Shown here: piece by piece, positions 22,770 through 34,300 of the stretch | How positions within the stretch are numbered: the stretch's first letter is position 1 | Layout: every line of letters starts with the position of its first letter | Source: Moniliella sp. 'wahieum' | Lineage: Eukaryota; Basidiomycota; Moniliellomycetes; Moniliellales; Moniliellaceae | Assembly (NCBI GenBank): GCA_003971905.1 | Contig: RSEE01000018.1 | Location: forward strand, 620,001 to 684,000 | Direction of reading: 5' to 3' | DNA: 64,000 nucleotides | Notes under the pieces: model-generated | What the model saw: only the letters and a program-made list of their open reading frames with translations | Database searches by the model: none | What the model was told of the DNA's origin: nothing | Position numbers and translations under genes: made by a program

Positions 22770-25600
22770 ATGCCGGCTGCCGACGCATCCGTCCCCAATG
22801 CGGTGGCGCTCGCCACGCAGGGGTGTCTTTACCGGCCACACGTTTGCTCGCAGGCCGAGCTCCTCCCACCCTGCCTGTCCGCGCCTCGCCGACACGTGCG
22901 AGCGCTATCTCGCCGCTTTGCGCCCCTCCAGACCGTCGAGCAGCACCAGCACACTCGCGCGGCGTTGATCAGTTTCCTTCGCCATGATGGGCCCGAGCTG
23001 CAGGACCGGCTGCACCAGTACGCCGCCACCCGCACCTCGTACATTGCTGAATTCTGGAACGATGCCTACCTCCAAGCGGCCGACTCGGTCGTGTTGAACC
23101 TCAACCCCTTTTTCATTCTCGAGTACGTTCTCCCCTGCGTGCCTGTGTGCTTGGTGGGGTGTTGACCGTGCTTGCTCCCGCCGTTCCAGAGACGACCCTA
23201 CCCCTTCGCGCGGGAGCCAGCTGATGCGGGCTGCTAACTTGACCCTGGCTGCGCTTGCGTTCATTCACGATTTGCGTACCGGCGAGCTACCCGTCGACGA
23301 GGTTCGGGGCACGCCCCTTGACATGAGCCAGTATGCCTGGCTCTTTGGCGCAGCACGTATTCCTACCGGCACGAGTCAAGGGTGCAAGATGTCGGTCGCA
23401 CTGGATGCAAGCACGTGGTTGTCCTCCGTCGTGGGTATGCCTATTGGTTTGATGCGCTCGATGCACAACACCGTCCACTGTGGACTGAAGCAACCTTGGT
23501 CCGCACCTTGCAAGCCATCTGCGATGATGCCGACGCTCGTCCGCCCGCGGCAGCGGCTGGCGTGGCCGTTGGCATCTTGACTGCCAACAAGCGTGGACGG
23601 TGGCACGCACAACGCGAAAAACTTGTTTCGGATCCCCACAACCAGGCCTGTCTTGCAACGATTGATGAGGCCCTGTTTGTCCTGTGCCTTGACGATGAGA
23701 GTTCATCTAACGTACAAGAGGGCCAACAGGAGGATGCAGCCAAGCTGGCGGAGGCCATGTTAGCTGGTACCTATGCCATTTCTACCCCCGACCAGGCAGA
23801 GCAAGACGAGTTAACCGGCACACCCGGTGTGCAAGTGGGCTCGTGCACCAATCGGTGGTGGGACAAGCTGCAGATTGTGGTGACTTCAAGTGGAAGCGCA
23901 GGATCAATTTTGAACATACAGCGCTCGATGGCCATACTGTGCTTCGGTTTGTGGCGGATGTGTATACAGAGTTGATCATGCGCTTTGCACGGAGCATTCA
24001 CGCTCGTACCAAGAGCCTGTTTAACGCGCCCCTTTCTCCTCATGCCCGGGGCGGGCCGACAAGGCGACCAACAGGGAAGACGGCCTCGGCTGTACCCGGC
24101 GCAGCAGGCTCAACGTACTGTACGGCGCCTCGTGCGCTCGAATGGCGGTGGAACCAAGCGCTCGCATCAGCTGTGGCCCATGCGGAAGCCCGTCTGAGCG
24201 ACTTGGTGTGCGCGAATGAGTGCGCTGTACTCGAATTTGACGGATACGGCAAAGCGTTTATCACTGCCCATGGATTCAGTCCCGATGCATGGGTTCAGAT
24301 GGCAATGCAAGCTGCTTACTTTTCCCTGTATGGACGTAACGTCATGACGTACGAGCCAGCCATGACCAAGCACTTCCGTCAAGGCCGCACCGAAGCCATC
24401 CGCACCGTCTCACCCGAAAGTGTCGACTTTTGCCATGCCTATGTACGGTATGAGCCTGATGTACCCCCTCATCTGCCAAGAAAAGCGCCGCCTTCAAGTC
24501 CCAAGGGACCCAGAAGAGCAACACAGTGCTTGCCCCGCAGGACAAGAAAACATCCGCTTCGGCACGGCTGGACAATGGCGCAGGGGGGGGCGAGCTCGGC
24601 GAACGAAGTGGTACTCGCCCTTCGGAAGGCTTGCGCCACCCACACTCGCTCTTCGCGCCTGGCGGCCCAGGGATTGGGGTGTGACCGGCACCTCTATGCG
24701 CTTTACGAGCTATGGCGGCGTGGGCTGGGCATCAAGTCGTCAGCGACCCAAAACAAGCCAGGTGAGGCAGGGAGCGCCGATGAGCGGGGTCCTGAGTCGG
24801 ACCCGGGCCAGACGAGCGAAGAGAGAAAGGCGCCTTCGCCACTCGGTGCGGAATCGACCGGGTCATCACACGATGCTCCGCCCACCGTCCCGGCTCTTTT
24901 TGCCGATCCGGGGTGGAAGATGCTCAACACGGCCATTCTCAGTACATCCAACTGTGGCAATCCAGCCCTGCGCTTGTTTGGCTTTGCCCCGACCAGTAAC
25001 CATGGGTTTGGCTTGGGCTACATTATCAAAGACCGGGGATTGGCGCTGTGCGCATCTTCGCACCATCGCCAAACCCAACGCTTCCTGGCCCATATGCGCA
25101 CCGCTTGGCTCGTATGCATGCTGCGGTGGTCGCAGTAATGCAGCGGCCAACACGCGGCGGGTACGGACGTACATTGATGCCTCGGGGCACGAGTGTGACG
25201 TGCGCACCGGCTTGCCCATTCGTTCCGACCTACCCTCAGCTTCGTACCGCCGAAGCAGTAGTTTTTCCACCAACATTCCTAGCTCGCCGGGGCCACCTGC
25301 AACGCGCCCCCTCATTGCCACTGGGATGGCAGCGCCCCTTCTTTCTCCACGCTCGGCTATCTCGGGCTTGGCGGACGTGTTTGATGAGGGAGGCGAGGAG
25401 GAAGAGACGGGCTAGTGGGCTTGACGGGCTATGGGTTCTTTGACGCTGGCGGGGGACCGCCTACGTCCGCCGCCTCAGTTGGCCTGCGTCGAGGCACGTC
25501 GCACCCATCGGTGGAGATGCGGCGCTGGAGCCAAGCAGGGGATCGGGGACGAAGACCACGGTCGCCCACGTACCTCGGCGTGGACGGCGCTGGTTTTTGA
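22770..25600 (+). CDS. Carnitine O-acetyltransferase
   Basis: The enzyme transfers acetyl groups between CoA and carnitine for transport between peroxisome, cytosol and mitochondria. Choline/carnitine acyltransferase motifs run in order: YIAEFWNDAYL (about 23040-23070), an intron at 23123-23189, DDPTPSRGSQLMRAANL, TPLDMSQYAWLFGAARIP (about 23310-23360), VGILTANKRGRWHAQR (about 23565-23615), catalytic NFEHTALDGH (about 23907-23936), RFRQGRTEAIR-like KHFRQGRTEAIRTVSPES (about 24370-24420), GLGCDRHLYALYELW (about 24674-24718) and STSNCGNPALRLFGFAP (about 24940-24990). The overall length fits the fungal cytosolic/Yat2-like branch. A stop ends one frame at 25415 (EEEETG), but the next frame continues GLTGYGFFDAGG to 25600, as the C-terminus of relatives does. 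Several one-base losses occur, for example near 23385. The product is firm; compartment is not determined. Confidence 0.85.
23123..23189 (+). other. Intron in the carnitine acetyltransferase gene
   Basis: A 67-bp intron runs GTACGT...GTTCCAG. Splicing joins FFILE to DDPTPSRG across a split Glu codon, as expected for the family. Confidence 0.85.
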
Positions 25601-26100
25601 CGATACTTCTTTCTCCTGAGGCCTGAGGCGACTTGGACTTGACTGCCTCTTCTCAGATCTCACATCGTTATCATTCACATCACACATCGATCTGCCGGCA
25701 CGCGACGCCTCTCTCCTCTTTTCTTCTTGCATATATCTCCTGTGCTACTGCCACGCTCTTGACGTATATATATACAGTCCCCTCTTTTGACTGCTCTGCT
25801 CTGCTCTTTATTGCCTTTGCCTTTTTATTGTCAATGGACACATGTACGACCCAACGATGTTGGGAATCAAGCTTCAAGTGTGGCGGCTGCCCTTGTTGGA
25901 CGAAGATTCTTCAGCTGCCCTTGAGCTTGATGAACGATTTGATGAATCGGAACGTGCATTAAATATCTGTATTCTGTAACCATAATATATTCGTTGACAA
26001 AGCTTAAGGCTACTGTGGGACAAAGAAGCGCTGCGCCTAAAAAACCAACCCGTTCATCCCGCGTGTGTTGCTTGTTACATGTTAGTGCCAACCCCGTTTA
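25601..26100. other. Probable 3' UTR and spacer
   Basis: T-rich, low-coding sequence with TATATATA near 25766 and poly-A-signal-like ATTAAATA (about 25959). No gene was recognised. Confidence 0.4.
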
Positions 26101-26352
26101 AGGAACCAGGGGAATCGCCACGAGATCAGGACCCTCTGGTGCCCGCCATCCGTTCCCATACCCAAGGTAGCGCGTGTGGATGCGGATGAACGTGGTAGAC
26201 ATCCGAGCGATGAACGTTGTGAACCATATCTCCATGGAGACTCAGTAGTCGATTCCTTCAAGTTTCCGAGCATCTTGCTCGCTGTCTTGGTGGCATAGTA
26301 TCCTTGCGTCGTCAAAATCAAGGGGGAAAATGGTTCTTGGGTGCGTCCCTGG
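26101..26352 (-). mobile_element. Degenerate 3' fragment of a non-LTR retrotransposon
   Basis: The complement is clearly homologous to the 3' end of the element at 48250-50401 (its bases 50138-50390). Shared sequence includes CCAGGGACGCAC, TTTGACGACGC, AGGATACTA, CACCAAGAC and GCTCGGATGTC. The peptide LTTQGYYATKTASK matches LTTRGYYGTKTASK. By eye about 80% of bases agree, with indels. It is a severely 5'-truncated, older copy in the opposite orientation. Confidence 0.85.
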
Positions 26353-27328
26353 ATTAAAAAGACCCCCTTTAAGCTTTACGTACCATCGTCAAATCTGATG
26401 GCAGCATGCTACCTGGCACACATTCAGTGCACCCACAGCCAGCGTACGGGTGATACAATCCCTTCAGCATGGAAGAGGGTGGACCGATGGCGACGATAGC
26501 GACGGCGTAACGGTGGTCAAGGTGGTGACGGTGGCACCGGTGGCCCAAGCACAACAGGTTGGGGCGATGCCCCAGCAGACCGGGCTGTACTACTAGGCCC
26601 GGTGGCTCCCGAGAGTTATTATAACGGCAACGGAATTCTGGGCTGTGTTCTCGACGCGCTCAATGGTGGAACCATCTTGCGGTATCACATTTTTGCCCTC
26701 TCCGCTGGTTTAACCGTAGTTATTTACTGGTTATATTATTGGACGCCAGTCTTGCCTGTCATGTGACCGTCTGACCACGTATCGGGTATGTCAGCCGCTC
26801 AACTGCTGAGAAGTCGGCTCTCAAACTGCGGGCCATCCCGCGTGAAAAAAGGCATGTTGGAGCAGCAGAGCAGTACTATATAACCTGTTTTGTGGCGCTG
26901 TGGGGGAGGTTGGGACGAGCCGCCACAGCCCCAGGAGCCACCCCGCGCACCCCTCATGCTGAGGCTGAGCGCTCAGCCTCAGCCTGGCCGAGCTGAGCGG
27001 CTGAGCGCGTTGGGCGCAGCACGCCGTCTCAGTACTCAGACCGTACTCAGACTCAGTCGAGTGAGTAGTGAGTGATTCGTGACGTATACTCAAGTACTCC
27101 AGTACTTACTGAGTACACTGAGTGGGGCGGGCGGTGTCAGATGTCAAATGTCACATGTCAATGTCAGGACACAGGCTTTGGTGCCTGCCGGTGCCATAGG
27201 CTGGCTGCTACAAGAAGGGTTTAATTGCTTTCGGCTCAGATGCGCGCACCAGGGCTATAGTACCCCTTAAAGTAACCCGTCCCAACCACCGCCACCGCCG
27301 CCTCCGTCTTGACCCTTCCCCACCAAGC
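26353..27328. repeat. Repeat-rich spacer
   Basis: GGTGG/GACGATGG-type sequence at 26484-26548 resembles that at 15415-15485. CTCAGC palindromes (GCTGAGCGCTCAGCCTCAGC) lie at 26958-27010, GTACTC/AGTACT units at 27029-27125, and ACATGT/TGTCA units at 27135-27165. No gene was found. The last about 60 bp is the leader of the PH-domain gene. Confidence 0.65.
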
Positions 27329-28701
27329 ATGGCCTCCTCTGCGTCCCATACTCGTCGCAGGTCGGCCAGCAACTTGCTCCCCGGCGCCCTTCATCCCACT
27401 CTTCGGGCCCGCCCCAAGGCCTATACTACCTCCAACACTGGCCGCTCGCACCCGATCATCGCCCCGTCGAACGCAGACGCATCGCCCGCGCGCACCTTGA
27501 CCAGCCCCAGTCCCGACTCTTCCCCCGTCTTGAGCACCTCGCCGCTCGCCTCCACCGTCCCTCCTCTGCCCATCCGCCAGGCGTCCACCCCCCATAATGC
27601 GCCCCTCGTCCGCTCGGCTACCGCTACAACACTTACTGCCACCGGCCCCGCTGCGGCTTCGGTCAACGCTTCCGACCTGGACCGGTCTGTGTTGCTGCAG
27701 GGGTGGGTGCTGAAGAAGAAGCGTAAGATGATGCAAGGTGTGCCTGCCTGTCCTGTATGATCGATGGAGTGAGTGGCATACTAACCTCGTGAGGTGCCAA
27801 CCAAAGGGTACGCTATGCGCTACTTTACGCTTGATAAGTCTGGCACCTTAAGCTACGCAATGGGACCTGGCCTCCCCGTCCGGGACGAAATTGAGGTGGT
27901 GCATGCAAGGGTCCTATCTAGCCTGCGCGACCAAAGCATCCACGTGGACAGTGGTGAAACCGTCTTCCGTTCGTCCTCCTCCCTCCCCTATGCGTGTCAT
28001 TTCCTACTTGCGCTGACCTATTGCTCGCTTGTTCTTGGGGTCGCGTCATCAGATCTGCGGATGCTCACCGACGCTGACTTCTCCCTCTGGCGCAACACAT
28101 TACGTGACACGATTGCAGGCGACGCAGCTACTCTCCGTTCCCCCTTCCCCAGCAACACGTCTACACCACCCAACCCGGGTCTGACAACTTTGTACAGGTG
28201 GACATGCGACCCATCTTGGAGGCTTCCCAGCGTATGCACGACACGCTTACCGAGGTTCAAAAGCACGTTGCACGAATTGTGGCCAAAACACCAGGAGCAT
28301 CGGAAGTGGCCGGTGAGATGGTTTCTGGTGCGTCTACCCGGGGAGGCGCTTCTTCAGCCTCGCTGTCGACCCCGGCCATCCAGGCTGCCAAGGTGGAAAG
28401 ACTGGTCACCCAGATGGCCGGCGAAAGCAGTGGTATGATTGCCTTTCTTGAAGGCAATCTGCCTCTGGGGGTGGGCGGGGAGGCAGATGCGGCCCCTGAC
28501 GGGGATGTCACGCCGACTCGCCGCCACCCCCACGCTGCCTTGCAACGCAAGGAGAGTTTTCAAAGTGCAACCGGCTCGTTTGCCGACCTGGACTCCTTTG
28601 CAGCTTTCCTCCCCTCCTCGAACGCGGCGGGATTACGCATCATCCGCTCAGCCTCGCCGTTGCCGTTGGGGAGCGAAAGTGACAGTACTGCCAGCTCGTG
28701 A
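27329..28701 (+). CDS. PH-domain protein resembling the N-terminal half of an oxysterol-binding protein
   Basis: The start is ATG 27329 (MASSASHTRRRSASNLLPG) after a CACCAAGC leader. About 120 Ser/Thr/Pro-rich residues precede a PH domain. This begins LLQGWVLKKKRKMMQG, crosses intron 1, continues YAMRYFTLDKSGTLSYAMGPG and IHVDSGETVF, crosses intron 2, and ends LRMLTDADFSLWRNTLRDTI. This is the pattern of fungal ORP/Osh PH domains, which bind phosphoinositides at membrane contact sites. After a one-base frame break near 28150 come helices (VDMRPILEASQRMHDTLTEV) typical of the linker in those proteins. The gene then stops at TGA 28699-28701 after a Ser-rich tail. No sterol-binding (EQVSHHPP) domain follows, so it is PH-only here. 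Confidence 0.7.
27738..27806 (+). other. Intron 1 of the PH-domain gene
   Basis: A 69-bp intron GTGTGC...CCAAAG with a perfect TACTAAC branch-point at 27779-27785. Splicing restores MQG-YAMRYFTL across a split Gly codon. Confidence 0.88.
27969..28052 (+). other. Intron 2 of the PH-domain gene
   Basis: An 84-bp intron GTTCGT...TCATCAG. Splicing gives TVF-H-LRMLTDADF, the expected last strand and helix of the PH domain, with a split His codon. Confidence 0.8.
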
Positions 28702-29314
28702 CTCTTTCCCATTTTGCTCGCTTCTCCTTTTGATCACCTTTGTTGAAGTTTGACCAGGGTGTACTAATGGTTTACTCGCGTTCCTCCTGCAAACCCTGGC
28801 GGTTGGTCCCCACCCATTTTCGCATCCCTATCATTCGATCCGATTCCTCTTGTTCAACCTGTGCACCTCTCTTCTCTATCTGGCTGGCCCCGCATACGCA
28901 TCAACAACATATATCCCACTCCTTCAGCGCTCTGTCTTCAAAAATCTTTCGTGACGCCTACTGTGGGGGAGGAAACTAGGTTGGTGGTGCGTTAAGCAAG
29001 TAGCGCTTAGCAGTATACTTATGCCGGCTGGCAGAGGGCGCAGTGGGGCTGAGCGCACGAAGCTAAACGCCCACGGAGAATGCGAACGTGCACTTGTTAG
29101 GGGATTAAAATTGCAGATGGACGTGGACACGCGCTCAGTAGCTGTGACATGTGACATCCCATATCTCAGACGCCCTAATCATATCGGGAATGGATCCCCG
29201 CATCCAACGCACCCACACCCCCTCAGATCCTCAGACCCCCTCCGCCACCGCCACCTCCACCAACTCCATCCACCACCACGCCACGCACCCAGCTGTCCCA
29301 AAACCACACCGGCA
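28702..29314. other. Spacer between the PH-domain and CDF genes
   Basis: 3' UTR-like sequence runs to about 28980, then a promoter region with a C/A-rich leader immediately before the CDF start. No further gene was recognised. Confidence 0.4.
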
Positions 29315-30760
29315 ATGGCTGATGTCGAGTCCTGGCCCCAAACAAGGAGCAAGTCGGTGGACCACCACCCGCTCGAGTCCGCTGTCGACAGCGACAGCCT
29401 CCCGGCCGGCAATGCCGCCAAATTGACCTCCACTGAGGCCATCTCTTCTGCTCTGCCCCAAATCACCCTCTCCTATGGCACAGAGACCGGTGGCATATCA
29501 ACACCGGTCGTTCCTGGCGCCTCGGTGCCTCCCAGTATTTACACGGGTGGAGCTGGCGTCTCGCGCCAAGGCACAGAGACGAGCGAGTCGGATCCCTTGC
29601 TGCTGCGCTCCGCAAGGTAGGCGAGAATGAGTTGCGGCAGCGCGCGCAAAATGTGCGCGGTGCTCGTGGACGCAAGCGGGAAATGCGGTGGAGCAGTTTT
29701 ACCAGCGCCAAAACACGCACATTGATGACTTGCTTAAGCCCATGTCGGCCTATGTGGCCGATGATGCAGAACAGATGTCGGCCAACAGCACCAGGGTCAA
29801 GATTGGAATCTACGGCTCCATTGCGGCTAATTTTATTCTTGCTGCTCTTCAACTTTACGGCGCTGCTTCGTCCGCGTCTCTGTCTCTCATTGCTACATGT
29901 GTTGACAGTGTGTTCGACCCTGTACGTCCTCGTCGCTATCGGATGGCTCTGTGGTTGAGTCGGTTTGGGGGATGGTTGCGCGGTGCTGACGTTCTTTTCT
30001 CTCCATCGATGCGAATAGTTTGCCAACCTAATTCTTAACTATCTGCACCGTAAATCGGAAAAGGTTGACTTGCGGAAATGGCCATGTGGGGGGGGTCGGT
30101 TTGAGACAATTGCCAACATTGCCTATGCCTTTTTGATGGGCAGTGTGTCGCAATCGTGATCGTCGAGTCGATTCGTGATCTCGCTTCGCACCACGCGAGC
30201 GATAAGGAAACGCTTCATGTGGCTTCCCTCGTTGTTGTGGGCGTTGCATTCTGTGTCAAGGCGGCCTTGGCAGTATACTGCTATTCGTTGCGCAAGTTTA
30301 GCTCGCAGCTCGAGATGCTGTACGAGGACCATCGCAACGATCTGTTTATCAATGGGTTGGGTATTATCACTTCGGCTTTGGGATCGCAGGTCTGGTTCCT
30401 AGATCCGCTGGGGGCGATTGCATTTCGCTGTTTATCTTGGGCGCCTGGTTCTTAACCTCTGTTCGCGAATTTCGCCTGCTGGCTGGCGTCACAGCCCCCC
30501 CGAGGTGCTGAGTTGCTGGCGTACAAAGTGATGCTCTACACGAGAAGATTGAGTGGTCGACACGGTGAAGGCGTACTGGTGGGGCCCACGCCTGATTGTG
30601 GAGTTGACATTGTCATGCGCCTGAAACGCCGCTGTGGATGGCCCACGATGTGTCGCAAGACCTCCAAGACCGCATCGAAGAATTGCCAATGGTCGAGCGG
30701 GCCCATGTGCATGTGGACCACGAGTCGGACCACACACCCGAACACCGCAAGGCTGTGTAG
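29315..30760 (+). CDS. Cation diffusion facilitator (Mn-type CDF) transporter
   Basis: CDF proteins export divalent metals from the cytosol by proton exchange. The cytosolic N-terminus starts MADVESWPQTRSKS and ends about 29610; a one-base loss near 29618 shifts to KVGENELRQRAQNVRG, and another near 29685 to AVEQFYQRQNTHIDDLL. Membrane segments follow: IGIYGSIAANFILAALQLYG (TM1), SLIATCVDSVFDP (TM2), intron, RFETIANIAYAFLM, LHVASLVVVGVAFCVKAAL, and EDHRNDLFINGLGIITSALG (TM5). TM2 carries DSVFD and TM5 DHRND, both D-x3-D, the motif pair of the Mn-CDF subgroup; Zn-CDFs have H-x3-D. The cytosolic C-terminal domain (TVKAYWWGPRLIVEVDIVM, ERAHVHVDHE) ends HRKAV at TAG 30758-30760. Family is firm; Mn preference is inferred from motif. 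Confidence 0.85.
29922..30018 (+). other. Intron in the CDF gene
   Basis: A 97-bp intron GTACGT...GCGAATAG lies directly after the TM2 metal-site motif. Splicing joins VDSVFDP to FANLILNYLHRK. Confidence 0.85.
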
Positions 30761-31369
30761 TTGCCCGCCTCCTCTCTCCGCCAAAACCCACTAGTCCCAC
30801 TACCAACCAAATTTTTCAGGCTTCCCCCTATCATTTGCTACCAATCTCGCTACCTGTACTCACCATCCAATGTTGATAATCCAACTCAGCATCAAGTTGT
30901 CGTGTGATGTAATAGTAAGGCATAGCAAACATGGCGTTGTTGGGGCACAGGAAAGGTAATTGCATTGGCAGCACTGGAAGTGAGAGCGGTCAAGTGGCGC
31001 TGGAGTGTGTGGATACGACTTTCGCCACCATCTGGCTTGAGCGCGTGAGCAAGCTCTGGGATTGATGCGATGGCAGGATTTGGCCAAAGGATTTCGGTGG
31101 ATTGGAGTACGAACTAGCCACTTGATGAGGGCTGATGACTCGATACCCACAACCGTCTATATACAATTGGGCAGGGCCGGGGACCCGCTTCTACGAAGTA
31201 CAGAGTGTGCGCAGGCAGTAAGCAACGCGGGCGAGTAGAAACGAATATAGGACGGCTTCATTTAAACGAAAATAGGTCACACCTACTTGCGACGGGGCTG
31301 TTGGTGTTTCGCATTTCCTTCTCATATGCAGATATGGCATAGCAGGAAGAGGTTGACGAAAACAGAAGG
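30761..31369. other. Convergent intergenic region with a possible small minus-strand reading frame
   Basis: The region lies between the CDF and MCL1 stop codons. The complement of about 30896-31090 reads PAIASIPELAHALKPDGGES and HTLQRHLTALTSSAANAI to a stop, which looks protein-like but has no start without a frame change. It could be a remnant or small gene; no function is assigned. Confidence 0.25.
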
Positions 31370-34300
31370 CTAGGTCGTCACTTGGGCACGGAAGCGAGCC
31401 AACTTGCTTGCAGTGGGCTGGGGCGCTTGGGATTGAGATTGGAACTGGCTTTCGTCCACGTCGGGGGCTTGAGTCTCTTCCAGCCCCGACGCGGCCAAGC
31501 GCCTTCCTGCGTGCGTGCCGTCTCGAGGGTGAGGCGAAGGCTCTCTTCTTGGGTTTCGCCCAAGCCACCTCTTCCTGAGTTTCTTCATCAACCAGTGCAG
31601 GCGTAGGCTCCGTGGTCGGACCCGTTGCAAATGGGAGCTTGCCCTGCCGCTGTTTCTTGGAGGCCGCCTTGCCCATACCGGAAGCCGGATCAGTACCGTG
31701 CACCGTGCGCAGCTCGGTTAAAGCGGTCTGTAGGCCTTCCGCATCATCCACACGGTTGAAAAAGCTGGCACTCTTGTAGACTGGGGTCGCGAGTCATGCC
31801 CCGTTCTTGCGGGCAAAAGGGTTGCCACCTTTGGCTCGAGCAAAGGGATTGCGGCTCGCTGAGGCACAAGCAGAGTCAGTGTCATAGATAAGAAATGAAT
31901 CAGACGACATACCTTTCTCAGGAGGAGCGGGTGGGGGAGGATCATCGTTCGCTTTGCGCTTCCGACCTTCGTCACTGTCCTCCTGCATCGCCTCCTCGGC
32001 ATTCGCCTCATCGTTCTGCATTTGCTGGCGAAGCAGATTCACCTCCTCCTGGTCATAGCAGACTGTTGGGATGGTTGAGGACGGAGGAACGAACTAGATG
32101 GAGGTGCGAGAGAAGTGCTGCGCGACGAAGGGAGAGGGGTCATGCTCTCTTCTCGTCGGCTCGGCAGCGGCGTGAGCTTAGACCGACGCGACAAGGCATC
32201 CGAGTTGAAGTCTTGCGTCAACGCCTTCTTTGCCCGAGCCACCGCCGATTGTTGACTATCGTCAGGCGCAGGGCCTCGTTGGATAGTAGGAGCAATGACA
32301 ATCGTCCCCCCAGGTACAATGTTGGTTCGGGCTTCGGCTCGAGCAGCGACAATGGGCTTGAGATCACGGATTTGTTCCGCCAAGTTGGCCATGCCAAAGT
32401 AGGCTGCGATTTGGGCAGCAGCGACGACAGAGCGGGGCATGTTGAGCTCGCGCGCGGCATCAAGCGCCTTGTTTTGGTCGCTGGCCTTACACACTGCTTG
32501 GAGTGTCTGGAGCAACGCACGATCTGCCTCGCTTTCCAACGTCTCTGGGTTGGCGTCCTGGCTCTTGGGCGCTTGAGCCGGCTGAGCACGGGCTTGGTCG
32601 AAGTAAGCATCAGACGAAGGAAGGTCTCCTCATGTTTCGCCTCCTCGGCACCAACCGACGTAAGCACAGGTACACGTAGCGGCACTTCATGGATCAAAGG
32701 TGTGGGTGCCGACGGGTCTGGTTGGGTTACTCGTGAACCCTTCAAGGCGAGCGTCACCGCCGCTCGCCAGGTGACCGAGATAGGCCAATAATGGACATCT
32801 GTACGCTCCCCATCCTCCATGGTACGCACATCCAGCACTGGGACCCAATGCCCGGACTGGGGTGAAGAAAGGACGCTCAACACTCCGCGCGAATCCCAGA
32901 TAGCAGGGGAGTCCAAGTCGTTGAAGCCAATCCAAGTCAGGCTTGCTCCTTGGGCCAGAGGGATCACGCCGTGCCCCATCGGGGCGAAGGATTGAAGATC
33001 AAAGAGCTGTATGTCAACTCTTGGTATCCACCCAGGGCAACCGGCGGCCCCGTCACAACCATGCCAGTGTACGACCCGCCCGCCACTGCAACAACTCGGC
33101 CACCAACAGACCAAATGGCACGTTGCAGCCCTGCACGGGAGAAAATGCGAAGGAAGCCGTCGCTGTCGAGGCAAGGATCACCGTGGCAGCGGCTGCGGCC
33201 GTGTCCAGTTCGTCCTCTACATCCGCGTTAGGCTTGCGTTTGGGTCCACCCAGTGCAAGACAGGTGGCTCGCACACCACTCGGGAGCGATACGCGCCATT
33301 CGGAGCTGTGGACCAGCCCAGCTCAAAGGGCTTGAAGAACAATACTCCTTCTTGTCGGGCGACGTGGGCTTGGAGGCAAACACCGCACCTTGTTCACTCA
33401 GTGCACCAACAGCAAAGCCCCCGTCTCGGTGAGGCGCCAGTTGCGGCGAGCTGACGTGTTAAAGCTCTCAAAGTTGATCGTTTGCCCAGCCCTTTCACCT
33501 TCAATATTGGTTTGCTCGACGGCCACAAGAGTGCCCACAGTGTTGCAAGCAAGATAGCGACGGCCATTGCGGGAAGGAGTTGAAGTGGGTTGAAATGTTT
33601 TTTGCCCCCGGCGCAGGAGACGAGTCAGGTGAGACGGCAAGACCGAGACCTCTGACTCGTTGTCCGACTCGCTCAAGACCCCAGGGCTTGGGTGACGACG
33701 TGCGCGAGGTTCATGGCCCCGGGGAGAGGCAATCAGGGTAACCCATGTCGAATGGATCCATCGGGGCATTGGATGGGGACGCCGTTGGGCCAGCATGACG
33801 AGCTGTTTGTGCAGAGCGAGCACGACTGGTGCTGGGGTCTTCGTTCTCGGCTCGTCGAGCGACCGGGAAAGGAGGAGAGCGGGCGCCGTGTTGCAATGGG
33901 AAGGTACCCTGGCTTGTCCATATTCGCGGGCAAAACATCTTCCCAACGGTAGAGCTGGCCACCCAAGTCGGCCCAGGCCAGAGCATCCCGATCAACAGCC
34001 CAAGAAATAGAGACAATGTCCGATTCAGACGTCTTGCGTGCGATCGGTGCCAAAGTAGTCATATCCCATAGGGTGAGCTGTCCATTACCTGCCGTGGCTG
34101 AGGCAAGGTAGCGCCCATTGAACGAAAAAGCCAGCGCAGAAATGGGCCCTGATGGAGGTGCAACGCCGTTTTGGGGTTGACCGTTGAAAACACGATGGCG
34201 CTCCCATAGACCAGTGCCAGTATTGCGACCATATACCACGAGCTCATTAGTCTTGCTAGGAAGGACGAAAAAGCGGCCGCTTGGATGCCATAGGGCGTAG

